From Zygnema cylindricum (lineage: Eukaryota; Streptophyta; Zygnematophyceae; Zygnematales; Zygnemataceae), in assembly GCA_037447655.1 (NCBI GenBank), contig JBBHKE010002976.1:575599-639598 (forward strand): a stretch of 64,000 bases of DNA, written 5' to 3'. A model generated the notes under the pieces. The model was not told the DNA's origin. It saw only the letters and a list, made by a program, of their open reading frames with translations, and did no database searches. Below, piece after piece: positions 1-9,625 of the stretch. The position numbers and the translations under genes were made by a program. The stretch's first letter is position 1, and every line of letters starts with the position of its first letter.

Positions 1-840
1 TTTTCTAATTACCTATTCTACTTTATATCTTTTCTAACAAAAGATATGATTTCAAAATACCCTTTTTTATCTTTTCCTACCCCTTGCCAATTATACCCTT
101 TCCTTTTTTCTTTTTTTCCTAGCTTTAAATCCTCTTTTTTTTTCTTTCGTCCTTTTGTTGTCCTGTTTTGGCCCTTTTTATTTTTTTATATTTTTAATGG
201 TCTTTTTTCTCCCTATAAAACTATATCTATCCTTTTAAAAACCCCTTTTAGAAAATACAAGCCTTATAAAAAGCGCAAGGATTTTTTAAAAAGGATTTAG
301 TGCGGAGGATTGATCCACACTATTTCCGGTCAACCTGAAAAAAAAAACTACAAAAAAAAAAAAAACTTTTTGTCAAAATTGTCCCTTTCGTTCCGCCAAA
401 AGAATAAAACTGACGTTTCATTAGCGGCGCCTTCTGACACGTCACAGTGATGTTTAGCGCCACGTCAGATCACGATCCAGTCACGTCGTTAATTTGTCGC
501 GACGCGCCACGTCGATCCTTTTTCAAGTTTTTATTTAAAGCGTTTTAAATCATTTTGTTTGTCGCGCCGTGTGACGTCACAAGACCTTTCACGAGTACGC
601 CTCGATGACGCAAGCAGGCGCCTCTCTGACGTGGACTCTCGCGCCGACCACTTTCCAATCCGCGGAAAGAGATTCGCCGGATCCCAGAATCTGCGCTATA
701 ACTGACACGTCAGCATCTTCACACGTGTCGTCCACTAGAACACATCCGTTGTGAACCTGCGGAAACCGACAAATTCAAAGGACAAAACAGCCAGAGGGTC
801 AAAACGGGCAGGGAAAAAAAAAACACCCATAACATAGGTC
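1..840. other. Left flank with no recognisable gene; cluster of ACGT-core motifs
   Basis: Positions 1-300 are T-rich low complexity. From about 420 to 735 the DNA is richer in CpG and carries repeated ACGT cores: TGACACGTCA-like, CCACGTCA, TGACGTCA near 573, and CACACGTGTC near 720. Further copies lie near 1186, 1213, 1583 and 1685. Such cores are known binding sites for bZIP and bHLH factors. A regulatory role is inference, and the cluster could belong to a decayed repeat. Short open frames here are low-complexity and I do not call them genes. Confidence 0.4.
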
Positions 841-885
841 AAAATAGAAACCGACAAAATAGAAACCGACAAAACAGAAATCGAC
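841..885. repeat. 15-bp tandem repeat, three copies
   Basis: Three back-to-back copies of AAAATAGAAACCGAC, the last with two substitutions. The core CCGACAAAA reappears in the 20-bp repeat at 3031-3110, so both arrays flank the LysM exon with the same motif. Confidence 0.85.
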
Positions 886-1251
886 AAAACAAAATACGCA
901 AATTTTCAGATGCCGATTTTAGAGATTGTTTCGTTATTTTTATTTAACCATTTTCTTTTTGTTTTTTCAGACCTACCGCCACACTTCCCCCCTCTCTACG
1001 ACTTTTCCTCACATACGTCCAAAACGTGACAGTTTGTCACAGTTTTTGTCGTTCCTATTTCAAAAAAACAAAAATGCGGTAAAAGCAAAAAAAGTACGGC
1101 CGTACCATTTTGTTCGGCATCTTGCGGCCGTGAAGCTCCGGTACGAACAATTTGGCGCCTAGCGGAAAGGAGCAAGAAGCTGTCACACGTCACGCAACAA
1201 ACGCCAATATTGATGACGTCAGCATTCGTTTAAATTGGTTAACGCAAATGT

Positions 1252-1288
<37 letters not shown>

Positions 1289-1321
1289 AAAAAAAAAAAA
1301 AAAAAAAAAAAATTTATTTCC

Positions 1322-1364
<43 letters not shown>

Positions 1365-1430
1365 AAAAAAACTAAAAAAAAAAAAAAAAAAAAAAAACTT
1401 AGACCCGGCAAAAAAAAAAAAAAAAAAAAA
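1252..1430. repeat. Block of long poly(A) tracts
   Basis: About 180 bp made almost wholly of A, in several long runs separated by a few other bases. The lysine-rich open frame across it is an artefact of composition. Exact run lengths in such sequence are prone to assembly error. Confidence 0.9.
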
Positions 1431-1800
1431 ATAGAATTTTTTACGACTCACCGACGGACACAAAGGGCTGAAACGATTTTTGGTCTTTTTCTGTCCAACA
1501 GTTCCGTTGCGTGTAACGGAATGTACGGCCGTCAGTCAAGACCGCCAACCCTGCCATACGGGCAGCTTGAAAAAACTGAGGCGACACGTCAGCGATGACG
1601 TGATAACCAGCGCCGCACGTGCGGAGAGATACGGAGGTGACGTTAGCCGAAAACTCTGACTGGCGGACAGTCCAAAGTGGCTGCCACGTCAGCAGCGACG
1701 AGACAGGACGCGGCTTCAAAGCGGCGCTAGAGGACAAAATAGAGATATCGACAACGCCGACTTTCTTAGATCCTGTTTTTATATCACGAATTTTGAGCTG
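1431..1800. other. No recognisable feature
   Basis: Mixed-composition DNA with scattered ACGT cores (for example near 1583, 1600 and 1685). I recognise no coding frame or repeat. Confidence 0.4.
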
Positions 1801-2000
1801 CCAGGACCCAAGGGGGGGAAAGGAGAGGGAGATGGGGAGGAAAAAAGGGGGGAGGGGGAGGGGGAGGGAATGGACATGGGAATGAGGAAGGGAGGAAATG
1901 GAATGGAACATGGACCACATGGAAGAAATGAGGACAAGGACAATGGACAAACATTTGAATTAAGAAAATAAATTAAAATAAATGGAATGGAATGGACCAC
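1801..2000. repeat. G/A-rich purine tract and imperfect GGAATG repeats
   Basis: A strongly strand-asymmetric stretch of G and A, with runs of G up to seven long (1811-1880). It passes into loose ATGGA/GGAATG repeats by 1990. Multiple G-runs could form G-quadruplexes; that is inference. Confidence 0.7.
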
Positions 2001-2159
2001 GGAATGAGTCCAAGGACAAAATAGATCTGAAAAAGTGGAATAGATGACAGAAAAATGTTAAAAAAACATTTTAATACTCGTTTTCCATAAAAATACATAA
2101 TAATACATAAAAATACACAATACCACAAAATACCACATAATAACGCATAATAACACGTA

Positions 2160-2390
2160 ATAAAAAGAAGTAAATAAATAAACAAATAAATAAACAAATA
2201 CATAAACAAATAAATAAATAAATAAACGAATAAATAAACAAACAAACAAACAAACAAAGAAACAAATAAACAAATAAAAAAACAAACAAACAAACAAACA
2301 AACAAACAAACAATCAATCAAACAAACAAACAAACAAACAATCAATCAAACAAACAAACAAACAAACAAACGAACAAGCAAACGAATAAA
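2160..2390. repeat. Tetranucleotide microsatellite AAAT/AAAC
   Basis: About 230 bp of AAAT and AAAC units, shifting from AAAT-rich on the left to AAAC-rich on the right with a few CAAT variants. Three long minus-strand frames through it spell leucine/phenylalanine/cysteine repeats and are artefacts. It lies 30 bp beyond the LysM exon donor site, so it would be inside that gene's first intron. Confidence 0.9.
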
Positions 2391-2424
2391 CAATTCCATA
2401 AGTCCATAAATAGCGTGGTCGTAC

Positions 2425-2646
2425 CGCGAGCGGCACGTTGCAGTTGACGGAGGGGTTGAGGATCTTGAAGATGGCGAGTGTGATGCCCGCCTTCTTCACC
2501 ACGGAGGTGCACGTGTCGCCCTTCACGGGGAGGTACGACTTGCCGCAAGGGGGGACAGCCGGGGCAGAATCGACAAAAACTGTCGCCATCAGAAACGACA
2601 AAACGAAGATACGCTCGAGCGACAACAGGCAAAATCGGAGCGCCAT
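2425..2646 (-). CDS. LysM-domain secreted protein, exon 1 (partial gene)
   Basis: Reading from 2646, the exon gives 74 residues. A hydrophobic signal peptide covers about residues 1-28 with cleavage likely after VDSA. A LysM module then starts at CGKSYLPVKGDTC and runs through the family-typical NPSVNC motif. LysM modules bind N-acetylglucosamine polymers such as chitin or peptidoglycan outside the cell. The frame is open far upstream, but this Met is chosen because the signal peptide starts there. At 2424 the sequence reads GTACG straight after the LysM core, a plausible 5' splice site, and the frame beyond it is microsatellite. No second exon is recognisable down to position 1, so the rest is outside the window or the gene is a fragment. 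GC is higher than in the surroundings. The family call is fairly sure; function as receptor, effector or enzyme is open. Confidence 0.7.
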
Positions 2647-2679
2647 GGATTTTTTTGATTTTATCGAGAGTGGTCCGAA

Positions 2680-2905
2680 AAAAAAAAAAAAAAAAAAAAA
2701 GAAGGGGAAGAAGTGGGGAAATGAGAGGGAAGAAAAGTCAACGGAGGTCAAAGGGAGGTGAAAAAGACAAAAAGAAGAAGAGGGAGAGGAAGAGAAGAAG
2801 AGGAAACAAGACGACAAAAATGTGTGAGAGAGGAAGAGAGAGAAAGTGAGACGAGAAAGCCTCCGAATAAGACAAAAGATGAGAGGAAGAGGGAGTGGAG
2901 GGTAG
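2680..2905 (-). promoter_or_regulatory. Pyrimidine-rich leader upstream of the LysM exon
   Basis: On the LysM coding strand this is almost pure C/T, including a T-run just upstream of the start. Pyrimidine-rich leaders are common near plant start sites. A TGACGTCA palindrome lies further upstream at 3252-3259. No clear TATA box was found. The promoter role is inference. Confidence 0.35.
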
Positions 2906-3030
2906 TGATGAGAGAGGCGAGAGAAATGGTAAACGACAATTTCACGATTCAAATGAAGACAAAAAGTGATTCTTTCTTTGGATGTAGAGGAGAGGTGAGA
3001 CGGAGCGTATTTGAATGCGCGGGAGGGAAA

Positions 3031-3110
3031 CGCTAACCGACAAAAATATACGCTAACCGACAAAAGGATACGCAAACCGACAAAAAGATACGCTAACCGA
3101 CAAAAATATG
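3031..3110. repeat. 20-bp tandem repeat, exactly four copies
   Basis: Four uninterrupted units of CGCTAACCGACAAAAATATA with one to three substitutions each. It shares the ACCGACAAAA core with the array at 841-885. Confidence 0.9.
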
Positions 3111-3926
3111 GGTGGGCACCGACATCCAGAAGCGGCAACTGTGCCGTACGTTCTGGTACGGACGCCCAGTGGCAATCTTTCGAAAAAGAAAAAGGCGGCT
3201 CTCGACCGCCAGCGAAGAAAATCTCGATCTCGCCGAGCAAATACGACAAAATGACGTCATCATTTTGAACATTGGGTAGGCGTGGCTTTTGTCGTATTAT
3301 GGTAGACGTGACGGAACGTGACTCTAAGACCGTACGTGTACAAATTCTGTCCTTCTCCTCCTCTGGAAAAGCTTTCTTGAGCGGATTGCGAAAAAGAAAA
3401 ACATGGCGATGAAATATTCCGGGAATTCCGGAGCTGTACGAATTCCGTACAATAGAGTGACGAGACACGGATGGAAAAGTTCGGATGATCACTTTTTGTG
3501 AATCGAATCTTTGAAATGGACGGTCAGAAGAATCGGAGCGGATCGAACGGCGGATTTTTTGTCGTTTTCTATGTGGAAATTGTAGGTCAACATTGTACGA
3601 GTTTTCAACTCCTCTGACTCACTCTGGAAATAGACACGTGGAAATACGACAAAACAGATTGTCTGAAAGTACAGTTTTACGGAATTTGTAAATCTGCCAA
3701 GCCGACGATTTTGTGGCAGTGAGAAGATTCTAAAATCTGTACTTTCTTACCTGACAGAATGTACGAGCAGAAATATACTTTCGATATGGTACGTAAAACA
3801 GCTAAATTTTCTAAAAGGATCGCCGAAAGAGTAAAGACTTCGAGTCCATAATAGAGTCCAACAATGACCGTACACATCCGGGCAGAAAAAACATAGTATT
3901 AGTACAAAATAAATATTGTACTATTG
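3111..3926. other. No recognisable gene
   Basis: Mixed-composition DNA between the tandem array and the first TA-flanked element. It holds TGACGTCA at 3252 and many GTAC/CGTAC words. Short open frames have no recognisable domain. Confidence 0.4.
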
Positions 3927-3928
3927 TA

Positions 3929-4479
3929 CACCGTCAATCGCTATTAGAGTAAAGGAATAAATAGCGTAAAAAAGCAATTAGTGTTATTAACACTAATCGG
4001 GATTTATTAATTTTTGAAAAAAAAATATATATACTAATTAATCCCTAACTGTAATTTGGATTGTCCTGAATAATAAATACCCGCCCTTTCGATGTCTACA
4101 TTAATATGTGTATCCGTACAAAATCTGACAATTCGTACGCCGTCGCGCTGTTCACAAGGTCGACGGACGAACATATGTGAACGTGATTTTTGTCGACGAG
4201 TTTGCGTCTCTTTCTTCCAGTGCACATTCACATGTGTGGGCAATAATGTTAAGTGTCTTTTATGCCTTTGTAATTCAAAAAGTACCATTTCGTACAGAAA
4301 TATCTTGTCCGTACGCAGCACTATTTCCATCGCAGTGTACTTCCATTATTAACGCTAATTGAAAAAAAAACCTAATTAGAATAATGGAAAAAATAGAATT
4401 ATGGATTGTATTTCGGGTGTTTTTTTTTTAAAAAAGGGCACCGAATTGGCGTTATATACTCTAATAGCGATTGACGGTG
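3929..4479 (-). mobile_element. TA-flanked inverted-repeat element, copy 1 (551 bp)
   Basis: Begins CACCGTCAATCGCTATTAG and ends with its inverse complement, flanked by TA on both sides (3927-3928 and 4480-4481). It is nearly the same length as copies at 5757 and 6868 once nested DNA is removed, which fixes the ends. Size, short termini and lack of a transposase mark it as a MITE. TA duplications suggest a Tc1/mariner-type mobiliser; that assignment is inference. A 98-codon frame inside is discussed under rejected items. Confidence 0.9.
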
Positions 4480-4561
4480 TACTGTACTGAAACTTGCAAC
4501 TTTTTGGCCCCTCCCACACTTGTATGGGGGCTTGACGATACCCATACTGTATTGTACAGTA

Positions 4562-5122
4562 CACCGCCAATCGCTATTAGCGTTGTGTACGCTAATTCCG
4601 TCCCGCTTTTTTTTTATTTTATTCTCCATTAGCGTAGTTCATTCTATTTTTTTCTTTACTCTATTTAGGGATAATTTTTTAGTACCGTACAAAATGGAAG
4701 TACGCCATCATTTAATTAGTGTGGTGTACGGACAGTGTCAGACCGTACAAAATTGTACCTTTTTAAGTGAAAAAGTATAATTAATGAGTTTTAGTAGCCG
4801 CGGACGCATGAGAATGTGCGCTCTAAAAAGGGGGTCTAATCGGGTTGTCAAATATCACGTTCGCACATATTCGTCCAGCAACAACGTTTCGACTGTGTGA
4901 ACGTACGATTTGTGTACGATTTGTAAGATTTTGTACGAATACCTATAGTAGTGTAAGCATGTTTGCGACCGACATTTATTTTTTTCAAAGATCCAAATTA
5001 GAATAATTAAACAATTAGAATGTATGTTTTTTTTCAAAATTTTCAAATTCTTAATTAGCGTAAACAACGGTAATTTTTCATGCACGCTAAAGAAACTTCT
5101 ACGCTAATAGCGATTGGCGGTG
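4562..5122. mobile_element. TA-flanked inverted-repeat element, variant subfamily (561 bp)
   Basis: Termini CACCGCCAATCGCTATTAGCG and its inverse complement, flanked by TA at 4560-4561 and 5123-5124. The interior differs from copy 1 but shares the motif AGTGTGGTGTACGG. No transposase is encoded. Confidence 0.88.
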
Positions 5123-5124
5123 TA

Positions 5125-5755
5125 CTTACCTGTACTGTACAGTCGACAGTACAGGGCACTGAAGCCCAGAATTCGTACTTTTCAGGAAAGTACAGACTCT
5201 AACTTTATGTTTTATGCACGGGAAAGTCCTTTATTTTATAACTTATTTTCGTACGGATCAATTCATGGCCTCGCTTGACACAAGTTGAGCGCAAGTTGAT
5301 TTTTGATGAATATTCTTACAGTGTTCGTACGATCTTCAGTGATTCGGGCAGCATTGAAAAAATATGGTTCTTGTAGCGGTCGTATTTTCTGTCTAGTACA
5401 ACTTTTTTTTTATTTTATTGTTTTTATCGTACCACGTCGTCCACTCTTTGGGACTCAGATTTGGTCCAATCATTGATTTCGAGTCCGTCCAAAATTGAGC
5501 TTATAGTCAGCAGAATTTACGGGATACGGATTCGCGTCAGTACTGTTTTCAAAAAGTACGAATCGTGCGAAAACAATAGGAATGCAGCGTTTGATGTACA
5601 TCTGGCCTTTCATAAAAAAAAATATATAAATATATGTATATTCTCAGCCAATTGAAACATTATTAATTTATTATGTGACTTTTTTGGAGTTTTGCGCCAC
5701 ACTATTAATTAACTCCATTGACGCCAATAATTTTCAGTTTGTACGGACGGACACT
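5125..5755. other. No recognisable gene
   Basis: AT-rich DNA with many GTAC words. The only open frames are short and without domains. Confidence 0.4.
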
Positions 5756-5756
5756 A

Positions 5757-6860
5757 CACCGTCAATCGCTATTAGAGTATATAACGCCAATTCGGTGCCC
5801 TTTTTTAAAAAAAAAACACCCGAAATACAATCCATAATTCTATTTTTTCCATTATTCTAATTAGGTTTTTTTTTCAATTAGCGTTAATAATGGAAGTACA
5901 CTGCGATGGAAATAGTGCTGCGTACGGACAAGATATTTCTGTACGAAATGGTACTTTTTGAATTACAAAGGCATAAAAGACACTTAACATTATTGCCCAC
6001 ACATGTGAATGTGCACTGGAAGAAAGAGACGCAAACTCGTCGACAAAAATCACGTTCACATATGTTCGTCCGTCGACCTTGTGAACAGCGCGACGGCGTA
6101 CGAATTGTCAGATTTTGTACGGATACACATATTAATGTAGACATCGAAAGGGCGGGTATTTATTATTCAGGACAATCCAAATTACAGTTAGGGATTAATT
6201 ACACCGTGAATCGTTATAAGACTATAGAAATTATTAGTATCAATAATAAATTAATGTCATTGATTCTAATTTGTGTATCAATACCATTATGAAAAAAATG
6301 TAAAATTGTAATTTCCTACAACGCTGATTTAGGTATACAGAATCCGCCGTCATTGCATACACGTTAAAATAGGTAAAATTACAGAATCTGACAATCCGTA
6401 CCACGTCGCGTCCTTTCAGTGTAATTAATCCATAATTCTAATTTGGGTTTGCGAACGCGTTTGTCGCAAACTCGAATCCTCGTTTATTCTAAGCGCAGTT
6501 CTGTATGCGACCGACATAAGTTAACTACAATTTCCGTACGATTTTCGGTAATCAAATACAGTTTTGTACCAGCAAACACATTCCGTACACCACACTATTC
6601 ATGAAATAAGTACGGAAATTCCATTGATGCTAATTTACAAGAACCGTAATAAACGTCACGGATAAAATAGAATCAGTCACTGTATTTCGAGTATCAATGT
6701 CAAAATTTTGGGGCGCCGATATAGAGTACATAAGTCTAACAACGATTCACGGTGTAGTATATATATTTTTTTTCAAAAAAAAAAAATCCTGATTAGTGTT
6801 AATAATACTAATTTTTTTTTTACGCTATTTATTCCTTTACCCTAGTAGCGATTGACGGTG
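5757..6860 (+). mobile_element. TA-flanked inverted-repeat element, copy 2, split by a nested element
   Basis: Inverted relative to copy 1. It opens at 5757 after TA (5755-5756) and closes at 6860 before TA (6861-6862). Another element (6202-6754) plus one TA interrupts it; removing 555 bp leaves 549 bp, matching copies 1 and 3. Confidence 0.9.
6202..6754. mobile_element. Nested TA-flanked element (553 bp)
   Basis: Termini CACCGTGAATCGTTATAAG and CAACGATTCACGGTG, inserted in copy 2. The empty site is visible in copy 1 (AATTAGTATA), and here TA is duplicated at 6200-6201 and 6755-6756. This directly proves TA target duplication for the superfamily. Confidence 0.93.
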
Positions 6861-6867
6861 TACATTA

Positions 6868-7416
6868 CACCATCAATCGCTATTAGAGTATATAACGCCA
6901 ATTCGGTGCCCTTTTTTCAAAAAAAAAAACCTGAAATACAATCCATAATTCTATTTTTTCCATTATCATAATTAGGTTTTTTTTTCAATTAGCGTTAATG
7001 GTGGAAGTACACTGTGATGGAAATAGTGTGGCGAACGGACAGGATATTTTCGTACGAAATGGTACTTTTTGAATTACAAAGGCATAAAAGACACTTAACA
7101 TTATTGCCTACACATGTGAATGTGCACTGGAAGAAAGAGATTCAAACTCGTCGAAAAAAATCACGTTCTCATATGTTCGTCCGTCGACCTTGTGAACAGC
7201 GCGACGGCGTACGAATTGTCAGATTTTGTACGGATACACATATTACTGTAGACATCGAAAGGGCGGGTGTTTATTATTCAGGACAACCCAAAATACAGTC
7301 AAGGTTTAATTAGTATATATTTTTTTTCAAAAAAAAAAAAAATCCCGATTAGTGTTAATAACACTAATTGTTTTTTTACGCTATTTATTCCTTTACTCTA
7401 ATAGCGATTGACGGTG
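6868..7416 (+). mobile_element. TA-flanked inverted-repeat element, copy 3 (549 bp)
   Basis: Same orientation and length as copy 2, flanked by TA at 6866-6867 and 7417-7418, only five bases after copy 2's flank. Left terminus CACCATCAATCGC has one change. The internal 99-codon frame matches that of copies 1 and 2. Confidence 0.9.
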
Positions 7417-7468
7417 TATTGTACTTTACTGTACTGCATTGTAATGTACCGTACTCTTATGTACAATA

Positions 7469-7682
7469 CACCGTGAATCGCTATTAGTGTTAATGTTTTT
7501 TTCACCTCTTAAAACATCGTTTCTCCGTACACACTTGTCCGGTTCTCAATTTGAGACCACCAATCGAAAGCTGAGTGTTATCTTTCAATCGCAATCGACA
7601 GATCCACAATCGAACAAGTGTGTACGGAGAAAGTATGTTTTAAGTTGCAAAAAAACATAGACGCTAATAGCGATTCACTATG
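7469..7682. mobile_element. Short foldback member of the TA-flanked family (214 bp)
   Basis: Starts CACCGTGAATCGCTATTAG, ends TAGCGATTCACTATG, TA on both sides. Unlike the larger copies its arms pair deep inside: TCCGTACACACTTGT on the left against ACAAGTGTGTACGGA on the right, so most of the element forms a hairpin. Confidence 0.85.
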
Positions 7683-7760
7683 TAGTTCACAGTTCAAGGC
7701 ATAGCGTACGTCCAGTACAAAACACTACGTTAAAATACGGACGAATTTCTTGTTTCGATA

Positions 7761-7850
7761 AAAACCCTAAAAACCCTAAAAACCCTAAAAAACCCTAAAA
7801 AACCCTTATAAACCCTAAAAACCCTATTAACCCTAAAAAACTCTATGCGT
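7761..7850. repeat. Degenerate telomere-like array, CCCTAAAAA
   Basis: About nine CCCTA(A)n units with four to six A between CCCT motifs, equal to TTTTTAGGG-type repeats on the other strand. Plant and green-algal telomeres are TTTAGGG or TTTTAGGG; this array is irregular and internal. It abuts the inverted-repeat element at 7856. Confidence 0.75.
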
Positions 7851-7855
7851 GGTTC

Positions 7856-8479
7856 ACACTTGAAAAAGGGGAAAACGGTATGGTATGAAAACTGTACTTT
7901 TTTTGTCCTTCGTGAACTGGCACGTGACGCTAGCCTACGTCAACTAGCGTGTCGTGATACGAGCCACTTGCTTGTACGAAAAAGGAAACGCTTTGCAGAC
8001 ATGATATGTACGAATCCTTCCAAACCAAAATGAATTGCCACGCAAGCGTTTGTACAGACCGAAAATAACCGCAAAGGAACTTTGGACATGCCCTTTTTTA
8101 TCCATCGGTTTTTATTTTTATTTTTTGACATTACGTGTTCTCTTATGTGATTGGTCCCCTAGTTTGTCATAAGTTTGCGAAGGAATGAATTCCTGTACGG
8201 TTCACGTCCGTGCGCTTCATTTTTCGAAATTCTTCAAAAACGAAAAAGTGCATTCCGAACATGATGTCCAATGGCGGACGGCATTTGCCATTTGCTTTAC
8301 GCAGCTGTCGAGTTTTAACGCATAGAACTGCATCTTTTGTCCGTCGCTACGCTCCAAAACGGTCGAAACCAGCCGCCCCAACCGTCACCGCCGCGTTTTT
8401 TGTCATTTTATGAAATTTGGCGAACAGACCCCAAAATTTATGACATCGTTTTCCTATTTTTCCAAGTGTGAACCACGCA
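7856..8479. mobile_element. Inverted-repeat element with 17-bp termini (624 bp)
   Basis: TGCGTGGTTCACACTTG at the left end and its exact complement CAAGTGTGAACCACGCA at the right. No convincing target duplication is seen. Two short open frames inside (7845-8033 and 8210-8413) have no recognisable domain. Superfamily unknown. Confidence 0.75.
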
Positions 8480-8618
8480 ATATTATTTCTCATTATTTAT
8501 AAATATTTATTCTTTTATATAAGATTTATAATTCTACACAAATTGCTTGTCGTATATTCAATATTCATAAAATATGAATTACAGGAGGGGTTGACCTAAT
8601 TTGTACTTTATAGCACTA

Positions 8619-9234
8619 CACCGCGAATCGTAATTAGAGTAAATTACTCTAATTCGGTCGCTCGAAATTTCGACTCTATTACATCAAATAGAGTAAACGA
8701 TTCTAATTTTTTCATTATTCTAATTTAGGTAAGTTTAATTAGCGTAACAAAATTGTAATATAGGTTCGTTACAAATAGTGTGGAGTACGGAAGACGTTCG
8801 ATCGTGCAAAATTGTACTTTTTAAAGTAAAAAGGTACAAATAATGATTTAATACAATCGGGCTCGCACGTGAAATCGCACTAAACGAAAAATCAATCACA
8901 TCAAAAAAAAGTCGTTCGCATAACTCTCGTCCGTCGACAGCATCGTCGTCAGTGTGAACATTAACTGACATTCAGCGCGACAAATAATACTAGCGTCATA
9001 ATGACGCCAAAACTATACGGACTGACAAGTTTTGTACGTCTACGTAATTTAGTGTTTATAATTTCAACGCGGATATTTATTGCCGACATAACCCAATATA
9101 GAGTACTTAAATAAATTAGAGTAAACTTCCTCTATGAAAAAGTTCTATCACATAAATTAGAGTTCATTACTCTAATTGTTTTTTTTTGTTTTTTTACTCT
9201 AATTTTTTCATTACTCTAATTACGATTCGCGGTG
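8619..9234. mobile_element. TA-flanked element, CACCGCGAATCGTAATTAG subfamily (616 bp)
   Basis: Perfect terminal repeats CACCGCGAATCGTAATTAGAG, TA at 8617-8618 and 9235-9236. The interior shares AGTGTGGAGTACGG with the 24741 copy, its closest relative here. No coding region. Confidence 0.9.
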
Positions 9235-9236
9235 TA

Positions 9237-9622
9237 GCGCTCGAAGCTTGCTTCCGCCGTACATTTTTTTGGCCTTCGGTATGATTCCGTGCGTACAATT
9301 CGTCCTTTTTTACTTTTAACGACAAACAATATTGAAACAGTTTAGCTAGGCAAAATCCAACATATTCGAATTTCATAGGACGGTTGATACGGTCTATTTT
9401 GTCTGGTATGGTGCATATCGTACATTACAGTACAGTCTTGTATTGTACTGTAGAGCTTGACCCGGTTTGGTTCCGTTCGGTACCAAACCGAACAAAACTG
9501 TATGAAACAGGTTTGGGTGTTAGGAACCAAACTAGAGGATTTTGCCGAAACAAACAGGTCAAATAGTAAAAACCGATTAAAAAATCTAAGCAATAAGCTA
9601 AATGCCAGGAAATCCTTTAAAA
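9237..9622. other. No recognisable gene
   Basis: Contains a C/G-rich stretch around 9440-9500 with repeated GTAC words and near-repeated GGTACCAAACCG-like sequence. No feature is supported. Confidence 0.35.
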
Positions 9623-9625
9623 TTA

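Noticed and set aside
1152-1598. A 148-codon lysine-rich frame
   Set aside because: It is a translation of poly(A) runs.
3031-3110. CRISPR-like array
   Set aside because: The 20-bp units are directly adjacent with no spacers and the DNA is eukaryotic; it is a minisatellite.
2314-3492. A 392-codon minus frame enclosing the LysM exon
   Set aside because: Upstream residues come from pyrimidine-rich leader and the end from the microsatellite. The signal peptide fixes the start at 2646 and the donor site ends the exon at 2425.
5906-6292. A 98-128-codon frame conserved in the TA-flanked elements (also 4034-4330, 7014-7313, 25338-25583)
   Set aside because: Comparing copies 2 and 3 codon by codon gives about three synonymous against about eleven replacement changes, as expected without protein selection, and copy 4 has a shortened frame. 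Similarity is by descent of the element.
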